Below are positions 15,805 to 25,328 of a DNA stretch of 64,000 nt, in pieces. Numbering within the stretch: the stretch's first letter is position 1; the number at the start of each line of letters is the position of its first letter. The notes beneath the pieces are model-generated. The model searched no databases and was not told the DNA's origin. It saw nothing but the letters and a program-made list of their open reading frames with translations. Where the stretch lies: assembly GCA_965199765.1 (NCBI GenBank), contig CBDATC010000001.1, positions 1,054,001-1,118,000 on the forward strand. The letters run 5' to 3'. The position numbers and the translations under genes were made by a program. The DNA comes from JAPOXR01 sp965199765 (GTDB taxonomy: Bacteria > Pseudomonadota > Alphaproteobacteria > Rhodobacterales > Rhodobacteraceae).

Positions 15805-16956
15805 ATGGCGAATGGACGCAATCAAAGGTTTTTAAACGTGAATCGTCGGAGTTTTTTCAAAGCGGCATCAAGCTTCGGCTTTACGACCGCAGCGATCGGG
15901 GCGGGCGCGGGTCTCCTCGGCAATTCGCAGGCTTTAGCCCAAACGGCTGAAGAGGAGACAAGACGCGAAGCGAACGCCAGCGTGAAAATGGTGGTCGCAA
16001 CTCCCTATCGCATCGGCGTCTCGCGATCGATCCCGATTATGCAGCTGGATTTCAAAGAGAACATCCAGAATTTCTCCAACGGCGAGATTTATGTGCAGCT
16101 GGTGTCAGGCGGTCAATTGGGGATCGGAGGGCAACTGGTGCAGAAAGTGCAGGCGGGCACCATCCATTGCGCCTTGCATTCTGTGGCTAACATGGCGCCT
16201 TTCGCAAGCGCCGCCGACCTCATCAACATCCCCTATTGGTGTGGCGACAATCAGCAGTTCACCAATCTCGTAACGTCAGATGTCTGGAAGAGCGAGATTG
16301 ATCCCAAGGTGGAGGCGGCTGGGTTAACTCCGCTTTGGTATGTGGTAACCGACCCGCGCACCTGCGCCGTGCGCAAAGGCATCGAAGGGCCGATCAGAAC
16401 GCCGGATCAGATCGCAGGAATCAAATTCCGCGTGCCAGGTTCAAAAATTCTGCAGCAGTTTTATCAGATGCTGGGAGCGAACCCGACTCCGGTTCCTTGG
16501 GGCGAAACGCCTTCCGCCATGCAGCAGGGAGTCGCCGACGCGCTGGACCCATCGGTCCAAGCGTTGTATTTCTTTGGCTTCACCGATGTCTTATCCTCGA
16601 TCTCGTTCATTCGAGGAGTGAATGACGCGCTGGTTTATACCTGCTCGACCGAGTGGTACCGCAATCTTACGGATTTTCAGCAAGCTGCCATCGCTCAAGC
16701 CAGCGATGTGACATTCACACAGGATCTGGCCAAGATTCCCTCGGCCCGAGCCTTCGTCATGTCCGAAATGGCGCAGACTGGAATCACTTTCTACTCCCCA
16801 ACGGATGATGAACGCGCCCAATGGGCTGAAAAGGGCGGTCACCAGCGCTCGGAATGGAACGACTGGAAAGAGAACCTCGCCGGTTCCATCAGCAAGTTCG
16901 ACCAGCTGCACCAAGCGGCGAACACTCAAGGCGCTTACATCGCGAATGATGTGTAA
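15805..16956 (+). CDS. dctP: TRAP transporter solute-binding protein (DctP family)
   Basis: The product has 383 residues with a twin-arginine signal peptide (NRRSFFKAASSFG ... SQALAQT), so it is exported folded. The mature part has the DctP pattern: a C-terminal-half start at VVATPYRIGVSRSIPIMQ, GEIYVQLVSGGQLG, the conserved arginine region GIKFRVPGSKILQQFY-LGANPTPVPWGE, and SAMQQGVADALD. The conserved Arg in FRVPG would bind a carboxylate, so the substrate is probably an organic or amino-acid-derived anion. It is followed by dctQ and dctM genes in one operon. Confidence 0.88.
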   Translation: MANGRNQRFLNVNRRSFFKAASSFGFTTAAIGAGAGLLGNSQALAQTAEEETRREANASVKMVVATPYRIGVSRSIPIMQLDFKENIQNFSNGEIYVQLVSGGQLGIGGQLVQKVQAGTIHCALHSVANMAPFASAADLINIPYWCGDNQQFTNLVTSDVWKSEIDPKVEAAGLTPLWYVVTDPRTCAVRKGIEGPIRTPDQIAGIKFRVPGSKILQQFYQMLGANPTPVPWGETPSAMQQGVADALDPSVQALYFFGFTDVLSSISFIRGVNDALVYTCSTEWYRNLTDFQQAAIAQASDVTFTQDLAKIPSARAFVMSEMAQTGITFYSPTDDERAQWAEKGGHQRSEWNDWKENLAGSISKFDQLHQAANTQGAYIANDV

Positions 16957-16981
16957 GCTCGTTTAAACCTGTCCGGGCGGA

Positions 16982-17524
16982 ATGCTCCGGCCGGACTGCC
17001 ATGAGTTGCTGATGCGCAGACTCCTCCGTTTTCTGAATAGCGACGGCGAGCGTGTTCTTCTCCTGATGCTCTATGCACTTGTCGTTGCTGTCATCTTCAT
17101 CGAAGTCGTACGCCGGTTCTTGCTGAACTACTCTTCGATCTGGGGAGAAGAACTCGCGCGCTATGCCTTCATTTACCTTGCTTGGATCGGAGCAGCTTTG
17201 GCGGTTCGGGAACGGGTGCATATTCGTTTCGGATTTCTCGCCGACAGATTGCCGAACCGAGGCCGAATCGTCAGTTTTTTGTTTGCGGATCTGTGCATGC
17301 TGCTCATGGCGGTCATCGCGCTTTGGTATTCGCTGTCTCCGGTGATTGTTTCAATAAAGTTTGGATCTGTAACACACGGGCTGCGGGTGTCGCAGGCGAT
17401 CTTTCTCATGGCTGTTCCATTCGGGTTTTCAATCATGGTTCTCCGCCTTCTGCAGTCGATACGCCGGGATGCGCGCACACTGTTCAGAAACGATCCGGTG
17501 TTCACCGGCAACAGCCTGTTCTGA
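16982..17524 (+). CDS. dctQ: TRAP transporter small membrane subunit (DctQ)
   Basis: The product has up to 180 residues with four membrane helices. It shows the DctQ signature around the second helix (YSSIWGEELARYAFIYLAWIG followed by AVRERVHIRFG). A second in-frame ATG at 17012 (MRRLLRF) is an equally plausible start giving 170 residues. It stabilises DctM and completes the sodium-coupled transporter. The gene lies 25 bases after the binding-protein gene and 9 bases before dctM. Confidence 0.85.
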   Translation: MLRPDCHELLMRRLLRFLNSDGERVLLLMLYALVVAVIFIEVVRRFLLNYSSIWGEELARYAFIYLAWIGAALAVRERVHIRFGFLADRLPNRGRIVSFLFADLCMLLMAVIALWYSLSPVIVSIKFGSVTHGLRVSQAIFLMAVPFGFSIMVLRLLQSIRRDARTLFRNDPVFTGNSLF

Positions 17525-17533
17525 AACAGCGCG

Positions 17534-18841
17534 ATGCTGTTCTTGCAACCAGAAACCGAACTGGTTTTGGATTGGACTTTTTACGTCCCAGCAATTGGCA
17601 TTCTTTTGCTGATCTTGATCGGTGTGCCGGTCTGGACCGCGATCGGACTGGGATCCGTCGCGATGCTTGTTCTCACATCGGCGCTGCCGCTGGAGCTCGT
17701 CGGCGAGGCGCTGTTTGATGGGATCGACGCATTTGCTTTGATCGCTGTGCCGCTGTTCATTTTGACCGGCGACGCGCTGGTCAGAACCGGTTTGTCGGAG
17801 AAACTCTTGGATATCGCCGAGGCCACCACCGGCGGATTCAAGGCGGGTTTCGGATCGGCCACGCTGCTTGGATGCGGCTTTTTCTCGTGTATTTCGGGAT
17901 CCGATGCAGCTGGGGCCGCGGCCGTCGGACGCATGACATTGAGCAGGCTTGTGCGACAGGGATATCCGATGCCGTACGCCTGCGCACTGGTAGCATCAGG
18001 CGCGTGCACCGGCATCCTGATTCCGCCCTCGATCGCCTATATCGTGATCGGACTCATCCTCGGCATTCCGACCTCTTCACTGTTCATCGCGGCCGCGGTT
18101 CCGGGCGTTATGGTGCTGAGTTCGATCATGATCACCAACGCGATCATGAACCGCATTCGGGGATATGAGGCGTCAAGCAGTCGTTTCTCATGGACTCGCT
18201 GGGTGCGTTCAATCATCGACGGCCGCTACGCGCTGATGGTTCCGGTCATCATTCTCGGGGGGATTTACAGCGGATTATTCACTCCGACAGAGGCGGCCGC
18301 GGTGGCGGTGATCTCGACAATCACGATCGGTTTCATGCAGAAACGGCTCAGCATCCGGGATATTCCACCGATGCTGGAAAGTTCGGCCAAGGTCTGTGGC
18401 ATCATTCTGCCGATCATTGCCATGTCTCTGCCGCTGGCACAGACACTGGCGGTTCTGAACGTTCCGCAAGGTGTGATTTCAGGCGTCAAATCGATGACTG
18501 AAGATCCGATGTTGATCACTTTGCTGATGATCGGCGTTCTGATGATCGCCGGGTGTTTCATGGAAGCTACGCCGAATGTTGTGATCCTGTCGCCGATTTT
18601 GCTTCCGCTGGCGCAGGACATCGGCATGAACGACATTCAATTCTGCATCATGATGGTCACGGCCATCGGGGTGGGATTCATCACACCACCGTTGGGATTG
18701 AACCTGTTTGTTGTCTCCGGGCTCACCGGAACCGACATTCTGCGCATTTCCGCTCACGCTGTGCCATATGTTTTTGCCATGTTCATAATCGTGCTTTTGG
18801 TCGCGTTTATCCCTCCATTGTCGCTGTTCGCGCTTGAATAG
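17534..18841 (+). CDS. dctM: TRAP transporter large membrane subunit (DctM)
   Basis: The product has 435 residues of almost entirely hydrophobic sequence with about 12 helices. DctM motifs include LTGDALVRTGLSEKLLDIAE, CGFFSCISGSDAAGAAAVG, ACTGILIPPSIAYIVIG and GGIYSGLFTPTEAAAVAV. It forms the sodium-driven permease with DctQ and receives substrate from DctP. It is followed after 14 bases by the M20 peptidase gene, suggesting that the imported compound is hydrolysed by it. Confidence 0.9.
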   Translation: MLFLQPETELVLDWTFYVPAIGILLLILIGVPVWTAIGLGSVAMLVLTSALPLELVGEALFDGIDAFALIAVPLFILTGDALVRTGLSEKLLDIAEATTGGFKAGFGSATLLGCGFFSCISGSDAAGAAAVGRMTLSRLVRQGYPMPYACALVASGACTGILIPPSIAYIVIGLILGIPTSSLFIAAAVPGVMVLSSIMITNAIMNRIRGYEASSSRFSWTRWVRSIIDGRYALMVPVIILGGIYSGLFTPTEAAAVAVISTITIGFMQKRLSIRDIPPMLESSAKVCGIILPIIAMSLPLAQTLAVLNVPQGVISGVKSMTEDPMLITLLMIGVLMIAGCFMEATPNVVILSPILLPLAQDIGMNDIQFCIMMVTAIGVGFITPPLGLNLFVVSGLTGTDILRISAHAVPYVFAMFIIVLLVAFIPPLSLFALE

Positions 18842-18855
18842 GCTGAGTTCGCAAA

Positions 18856-20148
18856 ATGGACCAGAAGACGCAAAACGCCATCATCTCCAGCGTTGATCAA
18901 GAGTTTGACCAGCAGATAGAACTGACCAAGACCTTGGTTCGTTTCGACAGTCTGCGAGGAAACGAAGGCCCACTGCAGAAATGGATGGCGGATTACATCG
19001 CGGGAAAAGGCTACGAGGTCGATCATTGGAAACTGGATCATGAGACGCTTCGGCATCATCCCGGCTATTCACCGACACGTTTCGATTATAGCAACACATG
19101 GAATACGGCTGGCGTTCTTCGAGCTCGCGGCGGAGGCACGGGACGGTCGCTGGTCCTGAACGGACATATCGATGTGGTCGCGACGGGCGACCATTCTCAA
19201 TGGCTCACCCCGCCCTTCGAACCGCAAATCCGAGACGGCTGGCTCTATGGGCGCGGCGCTGGCGATATGAAGTCCGGTCTGGCAGCAGCGATTTCTGCGG
19301 TTGAAGCAATCAGAAATGCGGGATTTGAACCGGACGCCGATATTGTTCTGCAATCGGTCGCGGAGGAAGAATATGGCGGAAACGGCGCCTTGGCCTGCCT
19401 CGTTCGAGGCTACAGGGCGGACGCGGTATTAATCCCGGAACCCTTTGGTCCGAAGGTCATGCGCGCGCAGATGGGTGTTCTTTGGTTCAAGGTCGAAATC
19501 GAAGGGGATCCCCAGCATGCTTCAGCGGACTTTTCCGGCGGTGGCGCCAACGCATTTGACAAGATGCTGCTTATCGTTGAAGCGGTTCGCGAACTCGCTG
19601 CGGAATGGGCATCAGAAAGCACCGCATCGGAGCACTATTCCAATGTCGTCGATCCCCCCCGCCTGAATATCGGGCAGATTTCCGGCGGCCTGGGGCATTC
19701 GATCGTTATGCCGCATTGCAGCTGCACTTTCCGGATGGGTTTTTATCCTCACTGGTCGCGCGAGGACGCCGAAAAGCGTGTTCGCGGCGCCATTCAACAG
19801 GTGCAAAGAAACGATCCATATTTGAGTAAGGTGCCGCCAAAGCTGACTTTTGACGGCATGTACGCCGAAGGTTATGCGCTGCCGCCTGGTTCGGAAGCGG
19901 AGGTTGTTCTGAGCAAAGCGCATCAAACCGTCTTTAAGGCAGAATTGGAAGAATATGTGACCACTGCGCTGACCGATGCGCGGTTCACCGGTCTTTACGC
20001 GAATATTCCTTCGCTGGTTTACGGACCGGTTTGCTTGCGCCCGCACGGCTATGATGAAGCGGTTGAAGTGGAAAGTCTGCGCAGTGTTACCAAATCGATT
20101 GCCCTTTTCATCGCCGAATGGTGCGGATTGAACAAACGAACCAAATAG
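18856..20148 (+). CDS. M20-family metallopeptidase/deacylase (ArgE/DapE type)
   Basis: The product has 430 residues. Metal ligands are visible in LNGHIDVVATGD (His, Asp) and GRGAGDMKSGLAAAI (Asp), followed by the catalytic-Glu motif VAEEEYGGNGAL. A dimerisation (lid) domain interrupts the catalytic domain as in ArgE, DapE and related amidohydrolases. There is no signal peptide, so it acts in the cytoplasm. Its place directly after dctM suggests it hydrolyses the imported substrate, for example an N-acyl amino acid or similar amide; the exact substrate is not readable. Confidence 0.85.
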   Translation: MDQKTQNAIISSVDQEFDQQIELTKTLVRFDSLRGNEGPLQKWMADYIAGKGYEVDHWKLDHETLRHHPGYSPTRFDYSNTWNTAGVLRARGGGTGRSLVLNGHIDVVATGDHSQWLTPPFEPQIRDGWLYGRGAGDMKSGLAAAISAVEAIRNAGFEPDADIVLQSVAEEEYGGNGALACLVRGYRADAVLIPEPFGPKVMRAQMGVLWFKVEIEGDPQHASADFSGGGANAFDKMLLIVEAVRELAAEWASESTASEHYSNVVDPPRLNIGQISGGLGHSIVMPHCSCTFRMGFYPHWSREDAEKRVRGAIQQVQRNDPYLSKVPPKLTFDGMYAEGYALPPGSEAEVVLSKAHQTVFKAELEEYVTTALTDARFTGLYANIPSLVYGPVCLRPHGYDEAVEVESLRSVTKSIALFIAEWCGLNKRTK

Positions 20149-20598
20149 TGTTTAATGCGTTTCGGCCTGAAAAAGAATTATGGCTATCATTCGTGCCGCG
20201 GAAGACAGAAATCTTGCGCCGCTGACCGCAACAAGGCCAAAACCTTAAGAATTCCATTGCACAGCTGCGCTGGCGCTGCACCGCGTTTTCATTGCACCCG
20301 GCTTCCGTTTCAACGCATTGGCCGATTCCCGAATGCCGAACAGGGCCTGCTAAGAGTTTTCGTTCCTAATGTACTGGCGGCCCTTCTGACGCTGCTTCAC
20401 AATCATGCAGGTCAGGCCGCCATCGCTTCGCTTGCGGCGGGTCAGGGGTTGGGCCGGCTTGAAAAAGCATTGAGCCGCTGCAAGAATTTCTATTGCTCCG
20501 GGTCACGAATATTTCCCAAAAAAACAACCTGTCCTGTTGTGAATTATAAAACCAGCGCCTATGCTGACGGCAAACCAAAGAAAACTAGGAGGAATTCA
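20149..20598. other. 450-base gap upstream of the ferric/polyamine-type ABC operon
   Basis: No gene is supported. The open frame that extends the downstream gene leftward has no signal-peptide or family character and is treated as chance. A TATAAA-like box near 20545 might be part of the operon promoter, without a convincing partner hexamer. No terminator was clear after the M20 gene. Confidence 0.4.
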
Positions 20599-21630
20599 GT
20601 GGTCAAAAGAAAAGCGATTCTTGCTGCGGCAGGCATCACCACGGCACTCGGAGCGATGGCAAATGTTGCCTATGCCGACAAGCTTACGCTCTATTGCAGC
20701 GCTCAGGAAGACTGGTGTCAATTGCTGGCGCGCAGCTTCGAGGCGGAAACCGGTATCGACGTGAACATGACCCGCAAATCATCGGGCGAAACTTTCGCGC
20801 AGGTCAAGGCGGAATCTTCTAATCCGAAAGGAGATATCTGGTGGGGAGGAACAGGGGATCCGCATCTGCAGGCGGCAGAGGAGGGACTGACCGAGCCCTA
20901 TGTGTCGCCGATGCGTGATCAGCTCCACCCGTGGGCGATCGCCCAAGCGAGCAGCGCAGACGACAAGACGATCGGAATTTATTCCGGCGCGCTCGGCTAC
21001 GGATACAACACGGAAATCCTCGCTGCGAACAACCTGCCTGAACCTTCCTGCTGGAAGGATCTGCTTAAACCGGATTACAAGGGACACGTCCAAATGGCCA
21101 ATCCCAATTCTTCCGGAACAGCCTACACAACGCTCGCATCAATGGTTCAGCTGTTCGGCGAAGAAGGCGGCTTTGATTTCATGAAGGCGCTGCACGCAAA
21201 TATCAACCAGTACACCAAATCCGGGTCGGCTCCGATCAAAGCGGCTGGCCGCGGCGAAACCACCATTGGCATCGTTTTCATGCATGACGCCGTCAAACAG
21301 GCCGTCGCAGGCTTCCCGGTCAAGGTCGTAGCGCCGTGTGAAGGAACGGGCTATGAAATCGGTTCGATGTCGATCATAGCCGGCGCCCGCAACATGGATG
21401 AGGCAAAGCGATTCTACGATTGGGCACTGACTGCCGAAGCCCAGAATCTTGCGCTGCAGGTGAATGCGTTCCAAGTGCCGTCAAATAGGAACGCAACGAC
21501 ATCCGAGAGCGCGCCCGATATGTCGATGATCACGCTTATCGATTACGACTTCGTAAAATACGGTTCATCCGACGAGCGCAGGCGGCTGCTTAAAAAGTGG
21601 GATGATGAAGTTTCGGTGCTTCCGCAATAG
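20599..21630 (+). CDS. ABC transporter solute-binding protein, ferric/polyamine/phosphonate type
   Basis: The GTG at 20599 follows a near-perfect AGGAGGA site and opens a typical signal peptide (VKRKAILAAAGITTALG ... VAYADK), giving 343 residues. The mature start KLTLYCSAQEDWCQLL and the later GDIWWGGTGDPHLQAA, GYGYNTEIL and LLKPDYKGHVQMANP match the FbpA/AfuA-like class of type 2 binding proteins, whose members bind Fe3+, thiamine, polyamines or phosphonates. No clear iron-binding double Tyr is certain. It heads a three-gene operon with a fused permease and an ATPase. Confidence 0.85.
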   Translation: MVKRKAILAAAGITTALGAMANVAYADKLTLYCSAQEDWCQLLARSFEAETGIDVNMTRKSSGETFAQVKAESSNPKGDIWWGGTGDPHLQAAEEGLTEPYVSPMRDQLHPWAIAQASSADDKTIGIYSGALGYGYNTEILAANNLPEPSCWKDLLKPDYKGHVQMANPNSSGTAYTTLASMVQLFGEEGGFDFMKALHANINQYTKSGSAPIKAAGRGETTIGIVFMHDAVKQAVAGFPVKVVAPCEGTGYEIGSMSIIAGARNMDEAKRFYDWALTAEAQNLALQVNAFQVPSNRNATTSESAPDMSMITLIDYDFVKYGSSDERRRLLKKWDDEVSVLPQ

Positions 21631-21633
21631 AAA

Positions 21634-23841
21634 GTGCAATCGACAAAAATTTCTGAACCGGGCCAATCGGCGGTTTTCTTCTGGACCGCGTTCGGTTGGG
21701 CCGGTTTTCTTTTGGTTCCATGGTACGGAATCCAAGACGGATTCATCAGTTTCAGCTGGTTGTTCGGCGGTTATCCGTTTGACGAGGATTATGCCCCTGC
21801 CGCGTTTCTGATTGCACAGGGGGAAAAGGCTTGGCTGGCCCCGCTTGCGCTGCCTCTGATCATCGCCACAGCAGCAATTCCACGAAAAAAGAACGATCCT
21901 CTCTTTGCTATTTTGCTGATCGCGTCGGGATCCACAGGTTTTGCCTGGCTGGCAGCGCAAGGGCTCGGAATTGGAATCCGGGGCTACAACTTTGAATGGA
22001 TAAACGCCGTCTTCGGCGATCTCGGCGACCGCCAGTTCGGCATGGGATTTGGCGCGCTCATGGTCGCGATGGCGCTGCTGTTTATTTTTCTGCAGGGCAT
22101 CGCGGCGCGCGGCGCGATCAACGGAGACACATTTGTGGTCGGCGCCGTCGGCGGCATCGTCGTGCTGGTGAGCATTTTTGTGTTTTTTCCGATCGCGAAA
22201 CTCATGACGGCGGCCTTCACCCCAACGGATGATTTGTCGCCCTTCATGAGCTTTTTCTCAAAGCTGTTTGACGACAGGCTGTGGGGAATCGGCTGCCTGA
22301 GCGGCGGGCGGTGCGGTGCGGCTTGGAATTCGCTGATCCTTGCGATCGAAGTCGGCGTGATCACCACACTGCTTGGCCTCGCTTTCGCGCTGGTGGTGAC
22401 CCGGTCAGCCCTCCGGCATAAGCGACTCCTCCGTGCGCTGACTGTTCTGCCCATCATCACGCCCCCGTTTGTCATCGGTTTGGCGCTGATCCTCTTGTTC
22501 GGACTATCGGGCAGCGTCACCCAATTTGTCGCCGACCTTTTCGGGGTCCAGCCGACGCGCTGGCTCTACGGTCAGCCGGGCATTTTAATCGCGCAGACTC
22601 TCGCCTTCACGCCGATCGCATTTTTGGTTTTGATCGGTGTCGTCGAAGGCGTCTCACCGTCAATGGAAGAGGCTGCACAGACGCTGCGCGCATCCCGATG
22701 GCAGCTGTTCCGAACAGTGTCGCTGCCGCTGATGCGGCCAGGTCTGGCCAATGCGTTCCTGCTGGGATTTATCGAAAGCATGGCGGATTTCGGCAACCCT
22801 CTGGTGCTCGGCGGAAATTACGATGTGCTCTCAACGGAGATCTTTTTCGCCATCGTTGGCGCACAGTACGATCAGGGCAGGGCAGCGGTTTTCGCCATTG
22901 TCCTGCTCTTTTTCACGCTTTCGGCATTCTGCGCCCAGAGGCTTTGGCTCGGCCGCAAGTCCTATACCACGCTGTCGGGCAAGGGCGATTCCGGTGTTCA
23001 TCCGCCTTTGCCCCGCCCGGTCGCGTTCACTGCTTTCGCAGTTGCCGGAATTTGGGCGGCCTTCACTGCAATTGTTTATGGGATGATCCTGTATGGAAGC
23101 GTCGTTGAATTATGGGGGGTCAACAACAGTTTCACATTCAAGCACTATGTCACGGCGTTTTCGGTGGCAATCGATGCAAACGGCCTGCGCTGGACCGGCT
23201 CGGCTTGGGACAGTTTTTGGACCACGATCCAGATCGCCGCCACAGCCGCGCCGCTTACAGCCGCTGTCGGTCTTTTGGCCGCTTATCTTCTGACGCGGCA
23301 GGAATTCGTCGGCAAGCAGACTTTCGAATTCGGCACGATGCTCAGTTTCGCGATCCCCGGGACCGTCATCGGTGTCAGTTACATTCTTGCTTTCAATGTG
23401 CCACCGATCGAAATCACGGGGACGGGCGTTATTCTTGTCGTCAGCTTTCTTTTCCGCAATATGCCGGTGGGGGTTCGCGCCGGGATCGCGCGCATGTCGC
23501 AGATTGACCGCTCTCTCGACGAAAGTTCGCTGACGCTGGGAGCGAATTCGTGGCAAACTTTCAGAAGAGTCATCCTTCCTCTTTTGAAGCCGGCAATTCT
23601 CGCTGCGCTGATTTTCAGTTTCGTACGCGCGATGACAGCGATTTCAGCTGTCATTTTTCTCGTGTCGGCGGAGCACAACATGGCTACGAGCTACATAATC
23701 GGACGCGTGGAGAATAACGATTACGGACTTGCGATCGCTTATTCGACAACTTTGATTTTTGTCATGCTGACCGCTGTGCTGCTCCTTCAATTGATTGTCG
23801 GGGGAACTCGGATTGGCCGACGATTGCATATGGAGGCTTGA
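21634..23841 (+). CDS. ABC transporter permease, two permease halves fused (FbpB type)
   Basis: The product has 735 residues from a GTG two bases after the preceding stop. Two MetI-like halves are visible, each with an EAA loop: ESMEEAAQTLRASRWQLFRTVSLPL-type (about 345-370) and DESSLTLGANSWQTFRRVILPLLKP (about 628-652). About 12 membrane helices are expected. Such fused permeases are usual for the ferric-type family. It pairs with the binding protein upstream and the ATPase 3 bases downstream. Confidence 0.88.
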   Translation: MQSTKISEPGQSAVFFWTAFGWAGFLLVPWYGIQDGFISFSWLFGGYPFDEDYAPAAFLIAQGEKAWLAPLALPLIIATAAIPRKKNDPLFAILLIASGSTGFAWLAAQGLGIGIRGYNFEWINAVFGDLGDRQFGMGFGALMVAMALLFIFLQGIAARGAINGDTFVVGAVGGIVVLVSIFVFFPIAKLMTAAFTPTDDLSPFMSFFSKLFDDRLWGIGCLSGGRCGAAWNSLILAIEVGVITTLLGLAFALVVTRSALRHKRLLRALTVLPIITPPFVIGLALILLFGLSGSVTQFVADLFGVQPTRWLYGQPGILIAQTLAFTPIAFLVLIGVVEGVSPSMEEAAQTLRASRWQLFRTVSLPLMRPGLANAFLLGFIESMADFGNPLVLGGNYDVLSTEIFFAIVGAQYDQGRAAVFAIVLLFFTLSAFCAQRLWLGRKSYTTLSGKGDSGVHPPLPRPVAFTAFAVAGIWAAFTAIVYGMILYGSVVELWGVNNSFTFKHYVTAFSVAIDANGLRWTGSAWDSFWTTIQIAATAAPLTAAVGLLAAYLLTRQEFVGKQTFEFGTMLSFAIPGTVIGVSYILAFNVPPIEITGTGVILVVSFLFRNMPVGVRAGIARMSQIDRSLDESSLTLGANSWQTFRRVILPLLKPAILAALIFSFVRAMTAISAVIFLVSAEHNMATSYIIGRVENNDYGLAIAYSTTLIFVMLTAVLLLQLIVGGTRIGRRLHMEA

Positions 23842-23844
23842 AGA

Positions 23845-24918
23845 ATGACTCTGTTCCGGAGCAAGGCCGCGCCTGTCAGTTTCCGAAATGTCACCAAAAT
23901 CTACACCGGGGACGTCGTCGCAGTCGACGATGTGAATCTCAACATCGAAGCGGAAAAGCTCATAACACTGCTTGGTCCGTCAGGCTGCGGCAAAACAACC
24001 ATGCTGCGCATGATCGCAGGCCTTGAAATGGCGACCAGCGGCAAAATCCTCATCGGTGAGACCGATGTCACCGGGTTGCCGGCAACGGATCGTGATGTCT
24101 CCATGGTGTTTCAATCCTACGCGCTGTTCCCGCATATGACGGTATTGGAGAATGTTTCCTATGGCCTCGGGTTTTCAGGGTACGGCAAAGAAGAACAGCG
24201 GGAACGCGCGCTCGCCGGCCTCGAGCTGGTCGGTTTGAAGGGGTACGGCGACAGACTTCCAAGCGAATTGTCGGGCGGTCAACAACAGCGCGTGGCGGTA
24301 TCGCGCGCCTTGGTTTTGGAGCCGCAGGTCCTGCTCTTTGACGAACCGCTTTCCAATCTTGACGCCAAGTTGCGACGGCATGTTCGGGAGGAGATCCGCG
24401 ACATACAAAAGAGTCTTGGATTGACGGTTGTCTATGTCACCCACGACCAGGAAGAGGCGCTGGCGGTTTCCGATGAAATTGTCGTCATGCGCAGCGCGCG
24501 AATTGCGCAGTGCGGCACGCCGCGCCAGCTCTATGATGAACCAGCGGATTGTTTCGTTGCCGATTTCATTGGAGAGGCCAATCTGATTCCCTGCGAGATC
24601 ATTCATGTCGAGGACGGAATGGCGCAGATCGATGTGGATGGCTTCCATCACAAACTGTCCGCCCGAGGGCTTCAGCCGGGCAAGGCCGTGCTCGCTGTTC
24701 GGCCTTCGCGCCTTGCGATTGGCGACGAGGACGGATTCGCGGCGGAAGTGGCTAAGGCGACTTACGTCGGGAACCGCATGGAATACACGCTGTCGACTGG
24801 GTTCGGGACTGTTTTCGCGGTTAGAGACGATGTCGATAATCCCCTCGAAATCGGTTGTTCGGTCAGGGTGGGGTTAGCTGGATACGGCCCGGTTTTGCTG
24901 CCTCCTGCCGACAGCTGA
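23845..24918 (+). CDS. ABC transporter ATPase with TOBE domain (FbpC/PotA type)
   Basis: The product has 357 residues. Walker A GPSGCGKTT, Q-loop VFQSYALFPH, signature LSGGQQQRVAVSRAL, Walker B VLLFDEPLSNLDAKLR and switch His in VTHDQEEAL are all intact. Residues after about 240 form a TOBE domain (IGEANLIPCEI, LAVRPSRLAIGDED), a regulatory or substrate-sensing fold. It is the third gene of the operon. The following 410 bases have no gene. Confidence 0.92.
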   Translation: MTLFRSKAAPVSFRNVTKIYTGDVVAVDDVNLNIEAEKLITLLGPSGCGKTTMLRMIAGLEMATSGKILIGETDVTGLPATDRDVSMVFQSYALFPHMTVLENVSYGLGFSGYGKEEQRERALAGLELVGLKGYGDRLPSELSGGQQQRVAVSRALVLEPQVLLFDEPLSNLDAKLRRHVREEIRDIQKSLGLTVVYVTHDQEEALAVSDEIVVMRSARIAQCGTPRQLYDEPADCFVADFIGEANLIPCEIIHVEDGMAQIDVDGFHHKLSARGLQPGKAVLAVRPSRLAIGDEDGFAAEVAKATYVGNRMEYTLSTGFGTVFAVRDDVDNPLEIGCSVRVGLAGYGPVLLPPADS

Positions 24919-25328
24919 ACCCGATCTGGAATCCTTTCTTGCCAACTGAGGCTCCAGGACAGGCAGATTGGGCTGCTTTCCTCGCCATGCCCCACCGACC
25001 AATATACGCAGGACTGCCGTATCCGGTTCTTCGTGCTCCAGTTCCGCTCGGCGCACCGCCTATTACCCAACGGGTCATCGGAACGCCGCGCCAAACGTCT
25101 GCGCTCTCGTGAATCCCGGCTTTGGAAGAAAGGGACTTACATTGTGTTCGACAGCCAGAATATGGCCTCAGCCGCGATGGAGAGAATTAATTCGGCTTCA
25201 CAGATTTGACGATGAATTCCTCAAAGGTTTGCATTGGGGCTCAGAACGGAAACCTTGCTGACCAACCTTTGGGCACGGTATATGCTGTATAACCCGGCCC
25301 ATCACAGAAGCACCGAAGAGGATACGGT
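24919..25328. other. 410-base gap before the alpha/beta hydrolase gene
   Basis: No gene is supported; short open frames here have no family character. A TATAAC-like box lies at 25288-25293, about 35 bases before the hydrolase start, but no matching upstream hexamer at normal spacing was found. No strong terminator for the ABC operon was seen. Confidence 0.35.

Noticed and set aside
20155..20598. N-terminal extension of the ABC binding-protein gene by 148 codons
   Set aside because: The internal GTG at 20599 has a near-perfect ribosome-binding site and starts a standard signal peptide.
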